From: Ancylostoma caninum
Taxonomy: Eukaryota; Nematoda; Chromadorea; Rhabditida; Ancylostomatidae
DNA length: 64,000 nt
Reading direction: 5' to 3'
NCBI GenBank assembly: GCA_037903475.1
Contig: JBAJFG010000604.1
Location: 1,049,001 to 1,113,000 of the forward strand
Below, in pieces: positions 10,646-20,827 of this stretch (its first letter is position 1; each line of letters begins with the position of its first letter). The notes below the pieces were generated by a model, which did no database searches, was not told the origin of the DNA, and saw only the letters and a list, made by a program, of their open reading frames with translations. Both the position numbers and the translations under genes were made by a program.

Positions 10646-12224
10646 CATAATCAGGGTCAAGCATGACGATGGAAAAAACCGACCTTCAGTACGACCCCCC
10701 CCTATTCCCTATCCCCTCGTCCAACCCCCACCTTTTCACCCCCCCCCCCCCCTTCTGCTCTCGCATGGTTTCTCTGTGCACTGAGCAGTTTCAAGGAAGA
10801 AGACACAAAAGAAACATATTAAAACCCGAAAATGGAACTAAAACAACCTTGAAGTCGATATGCGTCCTTTCTTGTTCCACAGGACCAGACTGCCAGCAGG
10901 AGACCAGAAACGATCATGTCATTAGGTGTCAAAACAGGACTGGTTGGCAGAAAATACGAGGAATCGGTTTCAGCGTTGGCATCTGCGCGCCCACGGGTTC
11001 GATTCCCGGCGCCTCCAAGAAATTTTTGCACAGGTTGGAACCGTGTCAGGATTTAGTGTGGAGTAGAGAGGATTTAAAGGTTTGAAAATGAAGTGAGGGA
11101 AGCGAGATCGATCGATTGCACATGCGAGAATTCTTCTACAGGGAACACCAGTTTGTGGAAAACTAGGGTCATTTAGACCTCGTAATGAGGTTCTCTGACT
11201 CAAAATCAGCGAATGCTTTCCCGAGTTTTTATAGAGGACGATCAGCTCTATCTTTACTCAGAGCTTCAATGTTCTAGACCTTCACACTTTTTCGGGAGCT
11301 CGATGGGAAATCGATGAGAAATTTGGCGAATTTCCCATCGATTTTCCATCTAAATTGCGGGAAAACGAGCGAACTTCCTGGAGCCAGATTCTGTACTCAA
11401 ATGGGAAATTTCCTCAACTAATACTCATGGTAGAAAAGTTTACGTGATATCTGCACATTGCTTCTCAGTGATTTCCCGAACAGATTTACTCCATTTTTAC
11501 CATCTGTTCAAATTGCGAGATTTTCACTTCTTCAACTCCCGTGGAAAGAGTTTGCATTTTAACGAAATTTTGCTACCTTCACGTAATAGAGCTCCAAGCG
11601 ATGGATCTTCATTCCCATCATCACACCCCAATAATTGCTCCTGCTTGCGTGAGTTAGATGGCAAATTTCCCCTCGAAGATCCGAAAATTTGAGAAATTTC
11701 TCATCGAGCTCCCAAAAGCATATGAAGTTCTAGAAGATTGAAAATCTTTCAAAAGATAGAGCTGATCGTCCTCAATGGAGACGTAGAAAGGCACTTGCTG
11801 ATTTCGAGTCATCACCCTACTTTTCCACGTCCTGACGGGCTCTGCAGGCGAATCCTCGCACGTGCAATCGATTGATCTCGCTTCCCACTCTCTATTTTTC
11901 GACATTTCCACCCTCTTTACTCCACATTTGATTCTGAAGTGAATCCGACCCGTGCAAAAATCTATTGAAGGCGCCTGTAATCGAACCTGTGGGTGCGCTG
12001 AATTTGATTTCTCTCATACGCTGCCAACCACTCGTGTTCTAACACGTAATGACGTGATCGTTTTTGCTGGAAACGGAGGACCGTCTGTCATAATGTCATA
12101 AAACAATCATAAATTTGCACTCAATGGTCAAGCCACCCCTTCAATAACCCCACTTCCCCTCCACAACGACCCCCCGATCCCCTCATGGGAAATTACCATC
12201 GGACGCTTGACCCTGGGCATAATA
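10646..12224. mobile_element. Giant imperfect inverted repeat (fold-back element)
   Basis: The left arm (10646 to about 11400) is mirrored by the right arm (about 11640-12224). The outer ends read CATAATCAGGGTCAAGC and GCTTGACCCTGGGCATAAT. Internal landmarks match in mirror order: a tRNA B-box-like word (GGGTTCGATTCCCGG at ~10994; mirrored as TCGAACCTGTGGG at ~11980), TGGTTGGCAG, TGTGGAGTA-AGAG, GAGGACGATCAGCTCTATCTTT and GGGAGCTCGATG. It is either a fold-back DNA transposon or two tRNA-derived repeats inserted head-to-head. The open frames inside are fragmentary. Confidence 0.75.
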
Positions 12225-14135
12225 CATGAAGTATCTGTGACACATAAACATACCAGTTAGGTCATGAATAGTGGCCCTCACCTGGGCAATACAGAAGTGC
12301 TTAAGATACTACAGTTTACATCTAAAGACGGTGCCTTCTGTACCGGCACAACCTCCCTAATGTTTAGATTTGATTTAGGAAAACGTAGACATGATAGGAC
12401 ATGTCTACCAATACAAAGTCACGTTTCCTTTTATCGCATAGAAACCGGGATCTATCGATAGCTATTACACGGTCCAAAAATGGACAGTTTTTGGGGATAA
12501 AATAAATTAGAAAAGACGTCACAGTAGGTGAGATGCTAACCGTCAGTCAGATCGTGGGGTATTCACCTCCACACCTTTCTTGCCATGTTGATTGAAGTCA
12601 AATGTTGAAACTGTAGTATAGTCAGCCCCCATCCCTGCCTTCAACGTCCAAATGGTTAAAGCCGGTTAAGGTTCCACGGCTGTTCTCAACGCTTGATCGT
12701 TAGGGAACAACCTGTGGTCACGACCATGGTTGATCGACGGAAGCAAAATTTTCGATGGAATACCTTACCGCCCAATGGGAAGGCGATTCCATGCCAAAAC
12801 AAATGCAGGGTTACCGCCTACCTCCGGAGAGGAGTGATCGAGTTTGAAGTCATCAACCATAACCACCCGAAAATAGCGTCGGCTCAAGATTTGTTCGCAA
12901 GTATATAAAATTTTCAGGAAAGAGCTAGCCAAAATATTTAAGCAGCATTCGAAAGAGGAGGAGAAGCCCCACAGAAGCTTACATAAGTTGGGCTGAAGTT
13001 GCTGAAATTTGGCAGTGTGGATTCTTTATATTGAACAAGGATTCATGATTCATTTTTTCTTAAATCATTCCGGACCAAGAAAACACGCGGAGGAGCAAGA
13101 ACAGAATGCTTGAAAGTAACTCACGGTTCTGTTTCAAACTATGTACATGTATCCGATCCTATAGCATACTGTTCGCTGTCTTTTGCATTTTTTCACCTAT
13201 TCTTTTTTTGATGCGAACATGAGCTCTTGATCATTCTTTTTTCAATTGCAATTCGCTCCCACTTTTTGTTATCCTCGAGGAAGTGCTATGCTTTATTTAC
13301 GTAATGAATTAACGGCCATTCTTCCAGTAACGTAACGGACTAACGATCCAAAGAAAGACAAGAAAAATCCGTTGAAATTCGTTCCGTAAAAGATCGAGAT
13401 GTTGGCTGAGAACTGCTTGAACAAAAGCACAAAGGTTCTTCATTTCCTTCCTCGAAATATCAGCTCACTACTACGCGCAGCACTCCGACTTCATAATCAC
13501 CCAGTAATGGATGTAAACACGAAGATAGTGGCTGTGGACTGTTTGCTACCTTTAGAAATTCTACACATTTTGAAGTTGATGTTTGTCTGAAAAAAAAATG
13601 CACTGATTCTTCAGTTTCATGAGTATTTTTTTTACAGAAACCTCCGTTTTTTCGAATGTCACCGAATTATGGCGACGCTCAGCATTTTTCACAGAACAGC
13701 CTCTTCAGTGAGGCAGTCTCAGAAAACTGTTCACATAAACAATTTATATGAATTGTTCACAGAGACAAATTCATTCAGAACGTCATTGATGTAAGGTAAT
13801 CACAAGGATGTAATGGAATCAACCGTATTCACATGAAAAAACATTCGCGAGCTTCACAAAAACAGTCACTGTATACATAACAACATCCACAGCCTTCATA
13901 AACACACATAATGGACAACTATGGCACTAAACCTCAGCTCTCGAATCCAACTGATCATCTAAATCGATCTAAAATGTGCCGAAAGTTCTCTAGCCCGCTC
14001 CCTAGTAGATGTGCGAACAACGTGGGATTGGCCTGCAAGAACTTCTTGCGCTCGTAATCACTATAACAATGCCAATATCATGAATTAATATCAAACTACA
14101 TATATAATAAAGGGGTTAGCCTGTTTAAATACGTG
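12225..14135. other. No recognisable gene
   Basis: A 71-codon plus frame at 12693-12908 has a short stretch (R-G-V-I-E-F-E-V-I-N) faintly like mariner transposases, but nothing around it supports that. No RNA gene was seen. Confidence 0.35.
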
Positions 14136-14457
14136 TATGTAAAAATAGAGGGCGCGTGTGGCGCAGTGGTAAGAGGCTCGCTGCGCACGCACACGATCGA
14201 TGGTTCGATCCCGCCCGAGGCCAACCAAGCCTTCCATCCCTCCGGGGTCTGGTAAATTGGTACCAGAGGAGTCTGGGAGGATGAAGCACTGACTTGATAC
14301 ATCGGGTGCCCCCCCCCCCGCAAGTCATTGTACAGGGCACATACGCATTCAACGCCTCTACGATGCTCAGATGAAGTCGAATGCGTGGCGCATCCCTCGT
14401 GACGGGATTGATTAACGCCGACCACTTTATCCACTTTATCCTTTATGTAAAAATAGA
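14136..14457. repeat. SINE target-site duplication (flanking 14-bp repeats)
   Basis: Direct repeats TATGTAAAAATAGA bound the SINE exactly and show no mismatch. The insertion is therefore young compared with its surroundings. Confidence 0.88.
14150..14443 (+). mobile_element. tRNA-derived SINE with 14-bp target duplication
   Basis: The ~294-bp element has an internal RNA polymerase III promoter. The A-box is TGGCGCAGTGG (14159-14169) and the B-box is GGTTCGATCCC (14202-14212), 32 bp apart, as in tRNA genes. The tRNA-like head is followed by a unique body with a C-rich run (about 14311-14323). The 3' end repeats CCACTTTATC twice. It is flanked by an exact direct repeat, TATGTAAAAATAGA, at 14136-14149 and 14444-14457. 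This is a target-site duplication from LINE-mediated retroposition and proves insertion. The apparent minus-strand frames across it are artefacts. Confidence 0.88.
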
Positions 14458-14473
14458 TATGGTATTCTAACTA

Positions 14474-14548
14474 CATAGTCTATAGGGTGACCGACCACGC
14501 TAATTATCGTTGATTTGCGTGGTTGAAGCTCTATGAATCCCAACCCTG
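14474..14548. mobile_element. Fragment of dispersed TIR MITE family
   Basis: It contains GACCGACCACGCTAATTATC and, after a short gap, CTCTATGAATCCCAACCCTG. These match the right half of the copy at 56076-56232. The left half is missing. Confidence 0.5.
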
Positions 14549-16439
14549 ATGGTGAAATGTGTAGGTATGATAGCGATTGATTGCCCAGAATCATGTATAA
14601 CCACTGGTAACCTAGCGGTAATACACGTAGTTTATCAGAAAATTACCGCAAGTAGTCTGTGGATCCATACAATTGGAGACAAAAAGAAGCTGAACTGAAG
14701 AAACTGGGCGGGGTCGCAACTGACCGATCATCTCTGAATTTCTGGTTGGCTCGTAGCTAACGAAGAGGTGAATGCCCTTCGAATTTATGTTGATTGTTGA
14801 CTTTCGAAAGAGGCGGAAAATTACGGCAAATCTCTCACAATAGAACCTGGCCGTGAACTTTCTTAATAACGCATGCAGGGTCCACGTTCGACTTCCCTGA
14901 AATCTTGATGTGATGGTAGATGCTGGATGTTGACTACGTTCAGCTGTAGGCCAAGATTGATATCGATCTTTAATAAGGCTAACGTTCCCACGTTCCCATC
15001 CTCGTCAAAGCCTGAAAAAATCGAGACTTTTGCAACCTACCCTCTCAAAAGCCTCAACTTCCTTCAGAAACATAATTCAAGAGAGAAAAAGACTGAGAAA
15101 CAACACCAGAGGCACAAAGCGGTAAGCGCTCACACCTCAATAACCGGACTGTGGGTAGAGTAGTGGATCACCTAATGCCAAATCTTGCCGCTAGGGGTAA
15201 ACGAGCGATGTACTTTTGACCCACCGCGTATAAATAACACAATTAATTGTGATATGGGCTTCAGGCACGATCAATAGCCACGACTGGTTCCGTAGCAGCA
15301 AGAATAGCGCACTTGCCTTTTACCATTCTACCCTCTACAACACGGAGTTCCGTGGATAAGTGACCGAAGCAGATGTAATCAGTGGATGCTAGGATGTTTA
15401 CAATCGCTATCATTTCATCTTTGCAACACAAATGTGATCTAGTCACTGAATCGGGAAAAATATCAGTCTCACGAGAGTCTGTGCAAAACAATTTCACAAC
15501 GAAATATAGTTCGCTGTTAGACCGTTTGGACATAAACTATCTCACCAAAGCCGAGGGTTAACTTGCTGCCCAAGAACACAATGCAACTGTTGCTTGATAT
15601 TTGTTGTCTCGGCCATCTGTTCACATCATAGATGTTCCTTCCGTACTCGCGCTCCCTGAACGCAACTGCGTCAACAGGGAGCAGTATTTGTTCCTCATCA
15701 GATAGTTCTGACGATGGCAGAAGAACTGCACACGACGGGCATTTCCCAAGCCATAATATCCTTGCTTGGACTTAATACAGAGTATCGCCTAAGCAGTTCT
15801 GCTCGAACTTGCTTTACCATCGCGGAGCGGGAACCTTCCAGTTCTGGGTCACCATTTAAGTGTTCGCTGGTTAAAGGTTTGTAAGAGAATAAGAATAGGA
15901 ACACCTCTTTCACATTAGTGGTATTCGATTAGTTTTGACGTAAGCGTTGGTGTTTGCAAAGGGAAGGCTTCATACAAAGCACTGCTCTTGTCCATTGTAC
16001 TTCCATCCGTTTGCGAACATAAGCAAGTTGAAATAGGATTTGCTGTGAAATGCAACAGAAAAGATAAAGTACACAGATTGCACCCCTGCTTCAATTGCAG
16101 GTAATGTGATCTAAAGGACCCCACTAGTGGCTCAAGTCAGCATGGAACTATTTTATCGTGCCTATTTATAAGAGCGCAGCACACTCTATAACTTCGGTAA
16201 AATTTCGTGATACTTCAAACTTGGGGTCATTAGGACGTACTAGAACCAGCTAGGAGTCTGATTAGCAGATTCTAATTTCCCGAATTCATGCCTATCCCTG
16301 TGAAGTGGATACTTTCATGTATTATAAATCATTTGAGCAATAGGGAAGTAATTAGATGTGTTAGCGTTGACAGAACCTAATCACTAAAAATGCTACGAAA
16401 ATTGGGACAAAAAAGAGCCATAACTCTTCCAACTCAGGT
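14549..16439. other. Unassigned DNA with coding-like minus frames
   Basis: Minus-strand frames at 15261-15533, 15698-15913 and 15915-16124 have fairly protein-like composition (for example V-K-Q-V-R-A-E-L-L-R-R-Y). They show no domain I recognise and no confident exon borders, so I do not call a gene. Confidence 0.3.
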
Positions 16440-16659
16440 TTGAACCTGCATCCACGCTGACCGGTTGACCGCTGCCTGCTCCACTCTATTTTCCCCTTTA
16501 TTCACTACCTATCACATTTCTAACACTGGTACCATGGTCAAATAAGCCGCTGCACGTGCGACTAACGTCGAGAAAGCCACGGAAGAGATTCCATTATGGG
16601 CAAGTCGTTTAATTGAAAGTTTTGATTCGTACGTTTCACAAATTGAACGTTCGTTAAGT

Positions 16660-17345
16660 CAAACCTTCGACCGAGTGTTCGCATGCGTTTCTGACCTACA
16701 AAAGACACGAAAGTTCGTTTTGAACCGCCTGGCATGCATCGAATCTAAACTTTCTGCTCTGAACTCGTCTCCTTCTGTACAACAAAGCTGTCTGTACTCC
16801 GCGATGGTACAAATCCGCGCAGATTCTAATAAAATGGACGAAAAACTGAGAACTATCACTTGGGGATGGGTGGGGATCGTCGAAAAAGTCGATGAACGTA
16901 GCACATGTCGATTCGATCGAGAGATCGAATAAGAGGAAGTGTATACATAGGAAGTGGATATGATGACCTCATTCGAGAATTCGAAGGAGGTCGCATCCAC
17001 ATCCAACGCCACCCAAGTGGTAAGCCTCGGGGACCAGGAAAGCGTGGGACAATCATAAAAGTAACTCTTTCAAATCAGGCATTGAGGGATTCTCTTCTTT
17101 CTCACCTGAGGAGTGGTCGCCAAAGTCTAACACAACAATTCGTGCACTCTTTTGCCAGACGAGACTATACAAAGGAGGAGTTGGCAGTAGATCGCTCTTT
17201 GCGCAAACAAGCAGGGGATTTAAATGCACAATCAGGTAAGTTACAGTATGTTGTTAGGGATTTCGATATTGTTAAGCTAAAAACGCAGCGAGACCTTCCT
17301 AAATGTCCATTAACTGCTTATACTTCTGGTACCACCATTGCTTAA
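16660..17345 (+). pseudogene. CR1-like ORF1 protein, frameshifted
   Basis: Two overlapping frames (16675-16932 and 16905-17345) together give a helical N-terminus, F-A-C-V-S-D-L-Q-K through A-C-I-E-S-K-L-S-A-L, and a C-terminal block, ARRDYTKEELAVDRSLRKQA, then G-D-L-N and LQYVVRDFDIVKL. The block R-D-Y-T-x-E-E-L-x-x-D-R-x-L-R-x-x-A-G-x-L-N followed by Y-x-V-R-D is the signature of ORF1 proteins of nematode CR1-type LINEs, which bind element RNA. A frameshift lies near 16905, where the frame must change from 1 to 0. No intact start-to-stop gene exists. Confidence 0.7.
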
Positions 17346-17584
17346 AATTACCCGTCCAGGCCAACTCCAACTCTTTCGCAACCCTTCGCTTCGTAACCAT
17401 CAGCTTCAGTCTCGAGCACTTTGGCAGCAGACGACGCTGGAGAAAGTTCACAGCAGTGCAGCAGGCCCAATAACTGCTCTTATTCTGCTTAGGATACCTT
17501 GACATCAAATCGAACCTATCCGTCCGCCGAACCCTTCTCTGATCCATATCTTCAAGCCCAAAACTTCTCTAATGGCAAATTCTC

Positions 17585-17650
17585 ATGTTCAACGCCCGTT
17601 CCATCTGCAACAAATTCCCAGATCTTCACCATCTCCTTTCATCCAGTGCA
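17585..17650 (+). pseudogene. CR1-like ORF2, first part of AP endonuclease
   Basis: The frame reads MFNARSICNKFPDLHHLLSS, ending at 17650. The N-A-R-S-I/V-C-N-K-x-x-x-L motif opens the APE-type endonuclease domain of CR1/Jockey ORF2, which nicks target DNA. It is cut off exactly at the left terminal repeat of the insertion. The expected next motif, I-L-I-T-E-T-W, is found at about 24095. Confidence 0.75.
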
Positions 17651-17665
17651 CGTAGTAATCCCCCA
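17651..17665 (+). repeat. Left terminal inverted repeat of the 6.43-kb element
   Basis: CGTAGTAATCCCCC matches the reverse complement of 24066-24079. A near-palindrome follows directly (about 17664-17683, centred on CCGAGCTCGG). Confidence 0.7.
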
Positions 17666-17683
17666 GCCGAGCTCGGTTGGCTG

Positions 17684-18436
17684 TCACCCCAATTGGGCTG
17701 GGATCAGGGCGGACCCAGCCGAGCGGCAGCCGATTGCATCGATGGCAGAGGCAGCTGGGCTGTGCTGTAGATCGCTGCCTTATCAATCGATCGATGCTGC
17801 ATGGGACATTGCTGGTAGAGAACGAGCTACCTTTCCATGTCGGATGTGTGGCCGGCTGGGTAGTGATACCGAGTCATGCGCAGTAACTCGAGGGTTCGGA
17901 CCTTCTCGCCGCCGAAGGTTTTGCGAACTAGTGGGTGATAGTGGCACGCAAAGGGGTTGCATACCACTAGGTATGCATACACGAACGTTAGATTCTTCTT
18001 TTTTCTTCAATTTTCCAAGAATTGGTGTAGGGTGGTGTTCCTTGAATACCCAGGGCGACATCTAACGTGCAACTTCGCAGACCAAACGTAGGTCGTTGAA
18101 GTTGCTTGACAAGAGAACCACCATCAGCGCAGATGGAGATGAGTCATGAAACTATTGAATCCGAGGGTTTTATATTCACTGGGAAAACGTCACAGCAACC
18201 TTTTTTATCTAGATTTTTTCACAAACTAAAAAACAAACAACTAAAAAGACTTTTATCTAAGTTCAACCAAATTCTGCACAAACAATGGACACGATGGAAC
18301 TAACGGGAGAGCAGACACAGCACAACTGAATACGGGCAACCAAACCTAAAGGAAATGCCGAAGATCTGAGTTGTGAACATTTTGTAGAATGTTATACGAA
18401 TAATCAAAAAAAGAAAAGGATAACAAGATGATTACT
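17684..18436. other. Left subterminal region of the element
   Basis: It is rich in GGGCTGGG and CAGCCGAGC words and includes a short hairpin at about 17958-17975 (GCATACC loop GGTATGC). The long frame 17499-18065 crosses the insertion boundary and is spurious. The 18.07-18.43 kb stretch is AT-rich and would be 3' flank of the plastin fragment. Confidence 0.4.
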
Positions 18437-18766
18437 CTAACAATAAAACTCAGACATCATCGGAGTGACGGGTGCCGCTGATTTCCTCATATCTGGCATG
18501 TAGTCCCGTGCCATTAGACAAGCAAACACCGTCATAACCATTTTCGGCTTCACCTAAATTGACTCACAAAATCGCTCGGAGGTAAAAACATTACTCAAGT
18601 ATGCGGTTTCTTAAGAGAAAAGCTGGATAGTCATTACCTCAACGATGTCCTCAGGCAATGCGTATATTTTGGCGCCAATTTTTCGTCCACATGTGATGGC
18701 GTATTTGGCATTTTCCGTGTTGCTGTCGAGGTTTCCGTCAGATTTTATCTTCAACAAGCCCGTTTT
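18437..18766 (-). pseudogene. Plastin/fimbrin C-terminal fragment (two exons)
   Basis: Plastin cross-links actin filaments through four calponin-homology domains. The upstream exon (18638 to about 18766) contains the residues [20 protein letters not shown] followed by P-E-D-I-V-E, then a donor G-T-A-A-T-G. The downstream exon (18437-18553) begins after an acceptor ATTTAG, reads VKPKMVMTVFACLMARDY, and ends in TAG. The N-A-K-Y-A-I-S/T-x-x-[13 protein letters not shown] and P-K-M-V-M-T-V-F-A-C-L-M run is the last helix set of the final CH domain. Both exons are phase 0. About 40 residues of upstream domain sequence, and everything before it, are missing: an in-frame stop closes the frame at 18767. 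The fragment sits within a transposon-like insertion, so it is inferred to be a captured copy. Confidence 0.75.
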
Positions 18767-18930
18767 TCAAAATGTCGAGACGTTACAAAGACACTGAAGT
18801 GAAACAAAGTTTAGAATTGATAAAATCGCAATAACAATTGCATTTTTAGCTATTATTCCAGTACAGAACAATACAAGAAAAAAAACATACAATACAAGAA
18901 AAAAAACAGAAAACATAAACAATCGCAAAC
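18767..18930. other. Intron-like spacer between ING and plastin fragments
   Basis: AT-rich, with a ~20-bp tandem duplication near 18870-18909 (ATACAAGAAAAAAAACA twice). The join between the two gene fragments lies somewhere here. Confidence 0.4.
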
Positions 18931-19022
18931 CTGATAGCATATACAGTATGTAGGCTCGTTTGGATCAACAGGCATGTCGATAGGAGCTATAGCAGCAGGC
19001 TTAAAGGTGTCCATGAACGCAG
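18931..19022 (-). pseudogene. ING-family exon: linker and first half of PHD finger
   Basis: The exon lies between an acceptor (ATTACAG) and a donor (CAG/GTTTGC). It encodes F-M-D-T-F-K-P-A-A and then IDMPVDPNEPTYCICYQ. D-M-P-V-D-P-N-E-P-T-Y-C-x-C-x-Q is the near-invariant entry into the PHD finger of ING (inhibitor of growth) proteins, which reads H3K4me3 as part of histone acetylase/deacetylase complexes. Only the first zinc-ligand pair (C-x-C) is present. The expected V-S-Y-G-E-M-I-G-C-D-N exon, with the remaining Cys/His ligands, is not found downstream, so the finger cannot fold. Start phase matches the end of exon 20046-20124. Confidence 0.82.
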
Positions 19023-20045
19023 CTGTAATTTGTATTTGAAAGATAGGACATAGAAAATTCAGTAACTTGAACAAGTGCTAACCACCATCTGGAGCTCTAA
19101 GATTGCCTGGTTTCTTCCTCCTGTCACCCCCTCTCACAAGGTCTGGGCTAGGAAGGAATACCGAATCCCTGTAGACCCAACAGATTGAACGTGATCTGAA
19201 TGCCTCCTGCCCGGTGGCGGGCGATTCCAGGCCGAGCGGCGGACCTGAACCCGGCTGGGCCGGTTTTCCGGCGGCCGCTCGGCCGAAATTCGCCCGCCGC
19301 TGGACCGGCACGAGTGTCTGAGCTTTTACCTTCCACTGCTACCTTTCAAGAATCAAAATTGCCAATTTTATAGAATCTCATCTGTAGACATTTTTCGATT
19401 ACGAGTTTCTGTGGATTACTTGCCGTATTCGTGATCAACGTGATCAAACGTCAACGTACTTGCGACATGATTCATCAAAAGCTACTGCTCGAACACTGCA
19501 CAGCTATGACTAAAGCTTTTTTTCTCCAAGAAATGTGCTTGATATCATTAGATTTTTGGAGGTTAATGAAATGTCAGCTGCTGAATGATGTTGTCTGAGT
19601 TTTTCCATGTAATTCTGGACTACCTTTCAGACTTATGCAGGTTCAGATACTGTTTTCACGGAATTTTCTTCACACACAAAATGCATGTACAGTCTGGTCG
19701 CTCACAGGGGGCACCTGATCCGACTTTGTCCGCAACTACGACCTCATTTTTTTTCTTGAGAAGGAAGCGCCAGGCGCGTACGTGCGCAAGTGACCGCGCG
19801 TGGATGAGTTTGCGCGGGTGGGCAGCAAAACAGCCACTTCGACATCAGCGCCCACCTCTACCTCATATAAGTAAGCAGAAGCTTCGCAGGAAGGTGGCAA
19901 TTCTTGATGTTCTGCTTACTGATATAAGCCTGTAGCAATCGACTGCACATCGACTTAAACCGGAGTGAAAAATTTCGTGAGTGCTGTCTTTAACACTAGT
20001 GAAGGCCTTAGCTCCCTCCCACAGCATGAAACAGAAGACGAATAC
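19023..20045. other. Intron-like region within captured ING fragment
   Basis: It contains a very GC-rich patch (about 19205-19315, CGGCCGAGCGGCCGC words) with open minus frames. A possible extra exon ends at 19083 (R-R-K-K-P-G-N-L-R-A-P-D-G before GTTAGC), but its 5' border does not agree in phase with the neighbours, so it is not called. A small inverted repeat (ATAAGTAAGCAGAA / TTCTGCTTACTGATAT) lies at about 19866-19925. Confidence 0.4.
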
Positions 20046-20124
20046 CTTTCTGAATAGCAAGTCGCTGAAGTAATTGAACGCGACCATTCTTTGTGGGAGC
20101 AGGATTCACACGAGGCATTATAAC
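20046..20124 (-). pseudogene. ING-fragment exon (linker region)
   Basis: The acceptor is TTTGTATAG and the donor is AAAG/GTATTC. The encoded peptide is IMPRVNPAPTKNGRVQLLQR followed by L-A-I-Q-K. Length is 79 nt, entering in phase 0 and leaving in phase 1, which fits the neighbouring exons exactly. The peptide is basic and proline-containing, as expected of the variable linker between the ING helices and the PHD finger. Its assignment rests on position and phase, not on a family motif. Confidence 0.6.
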
Positions 20125-20256
20125 CTATACAAAGAGATCATAATTAGAAATTAAAGGCCTTTCACAGGAAGAAGAAAAAATTGTCAAGAGGCGACTAGTG
20201 AAAAAAGTGAAAAAGAATTTCATAGATACAAAGTGATTTACATCAAGGTAACTCAC

Positions 20257-20350
20257 CTCTTCTCTAGTTTTACCAGCATGAGCAGCAAGAAGAGAAGCGG
20301 ACGCGAGGACATCGTCGACGAGTATACGAGTGTTCCACGCATCTGATACA
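20257..20350 (-). pseudogene. ING-fragment exon (helical region)
   Basis: The acceptor is CTTTTTCAG (strong) and the donor is GAAGAG/GTGAGT (strong). It encodes SDAWNTRILVDDVLASASLL, then A-A-H-A-G-K-T-R-E-E, with no stop. It enters in phase 2 and leaves in phase 0, matching exons at 20419-20459 and 20046-20124. An amphipathic helix fits the second half of an ING N-terminal domain, though similarity is too weak to be sure. Confidence 0.62.
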
Positions 20351-20418
20351 CTGAAAAAGGAGTGGTATCTCGATGCACAGAAGAAACTCGATAAAAAGCC
20401 GTCCACAACTGTGAAAAC

Positions 20419-20459
20419 CTGTTTACGTAGTCTTGAAACTTGGACTGTTTAGCCAAATC
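20419..20459 (-). pseudogene. ING-fragment micro-exon
   Basis: A 41-nt exon between CTAAG and AACAG/GTTTTC encodes DLAKQSKFQDYVN. It enters in phase 0 and leaves in phase 2. Borders are weaker than those of its neighbours. It is called mainly because it keeps the reading frame from exon 23270-23374 to exon 20257-20350. Confidence 0.45.
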
Positions 20460-20640
20460 CTTAGTAGGACTTCCACAGTAGATGTCGTGTTGTAATAGAG
20501 CATACCGTATACAGGTTTCACACTAGGAGTCCAACATGCGACAAAGTTAAGGATAGCAGGACAAGTACGAACCAATTCTGATTAACTTCTCCGTGAGAAA
20601 AAAGCTAAGACAGGAGGAGAGCGAAGAATGGAACTATGTA

Positions 20641-20790
20641 AATACTAGCGCCCCTTCGGGACGCTAGAAAGTGGGGTGGGGAAGCCACTTGGGACATGTG
20701 CAAACGCTTCACACTTGCCAAATCTCTAGAAAATTGATAGAGAAGCAGAACCAATCTTCCAATGGGCCCAAACATGAAGTCCTTCTTATG
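20641..20790 (-). repeat. SINE-like dispersed repeat ending in a hairpin, copy 2
   Basis: The reverse complement matches 4208-4360. Here the terminal hairpin is CTAGCGCCCC TTC GGGACGCTAG. It sits in the large intron of the captured gene, next to the satellite array. Confidence 0.5.
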
Positions 20791-20827
20791 AGTTGAGTAT
20801 GAGCATGAGAAGTTCGTCCTCCATCGT

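Larger units (their letters stand above)
16440..17650 (+). mobile_element. CR1-like non-LTR retrotransposon, 5' part
   Basis: This part comprises a 5' region, ORF1 and the first codons of ORF2. It is interrupted at 17650 by a 6.43-kb insertion and resumes at about 24081. The start at about 16440 is uncertain. Both halves have the same orientation and are consecutive parts of one element order (ORF1, endonuclease, RT). Confidence 0.7.

Noticed and set aside
10980..11020. Possible tRNA gene (B-box GGGTTCGATTCCC)
   Set aside because: I could not place a matching A-box or a 5' acceptor strand pairing with the 3' end. The same word recurs in the mirror arm with changes, so it is part of a repeat.
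10663..11085. 140-codon plus frame
   Set aside because: It lies in the left arm of the giant inverted repeat, and its mirror in the right arm is not open. It has no domain.
14096..14434. 112-codon minus-strand frame
   Set aside because: It crosses the tRNA-derived SINE and its target duplication. It is an artefact of the insertion.
17499..18065. 188-codon plus-strand frame
   Set aside because: It runs from the CR1 ORF2 start region across the insertion boundary at 17651 into transposon DNA, so it cannot be one ancestral gene.
19078..19311. Extra ING exon in the GC-rich patch
   Set aside because: The 3' border (GGTG/GTTAGC) is fine, but the only good acceptor gives the wrong phase or an early stop.
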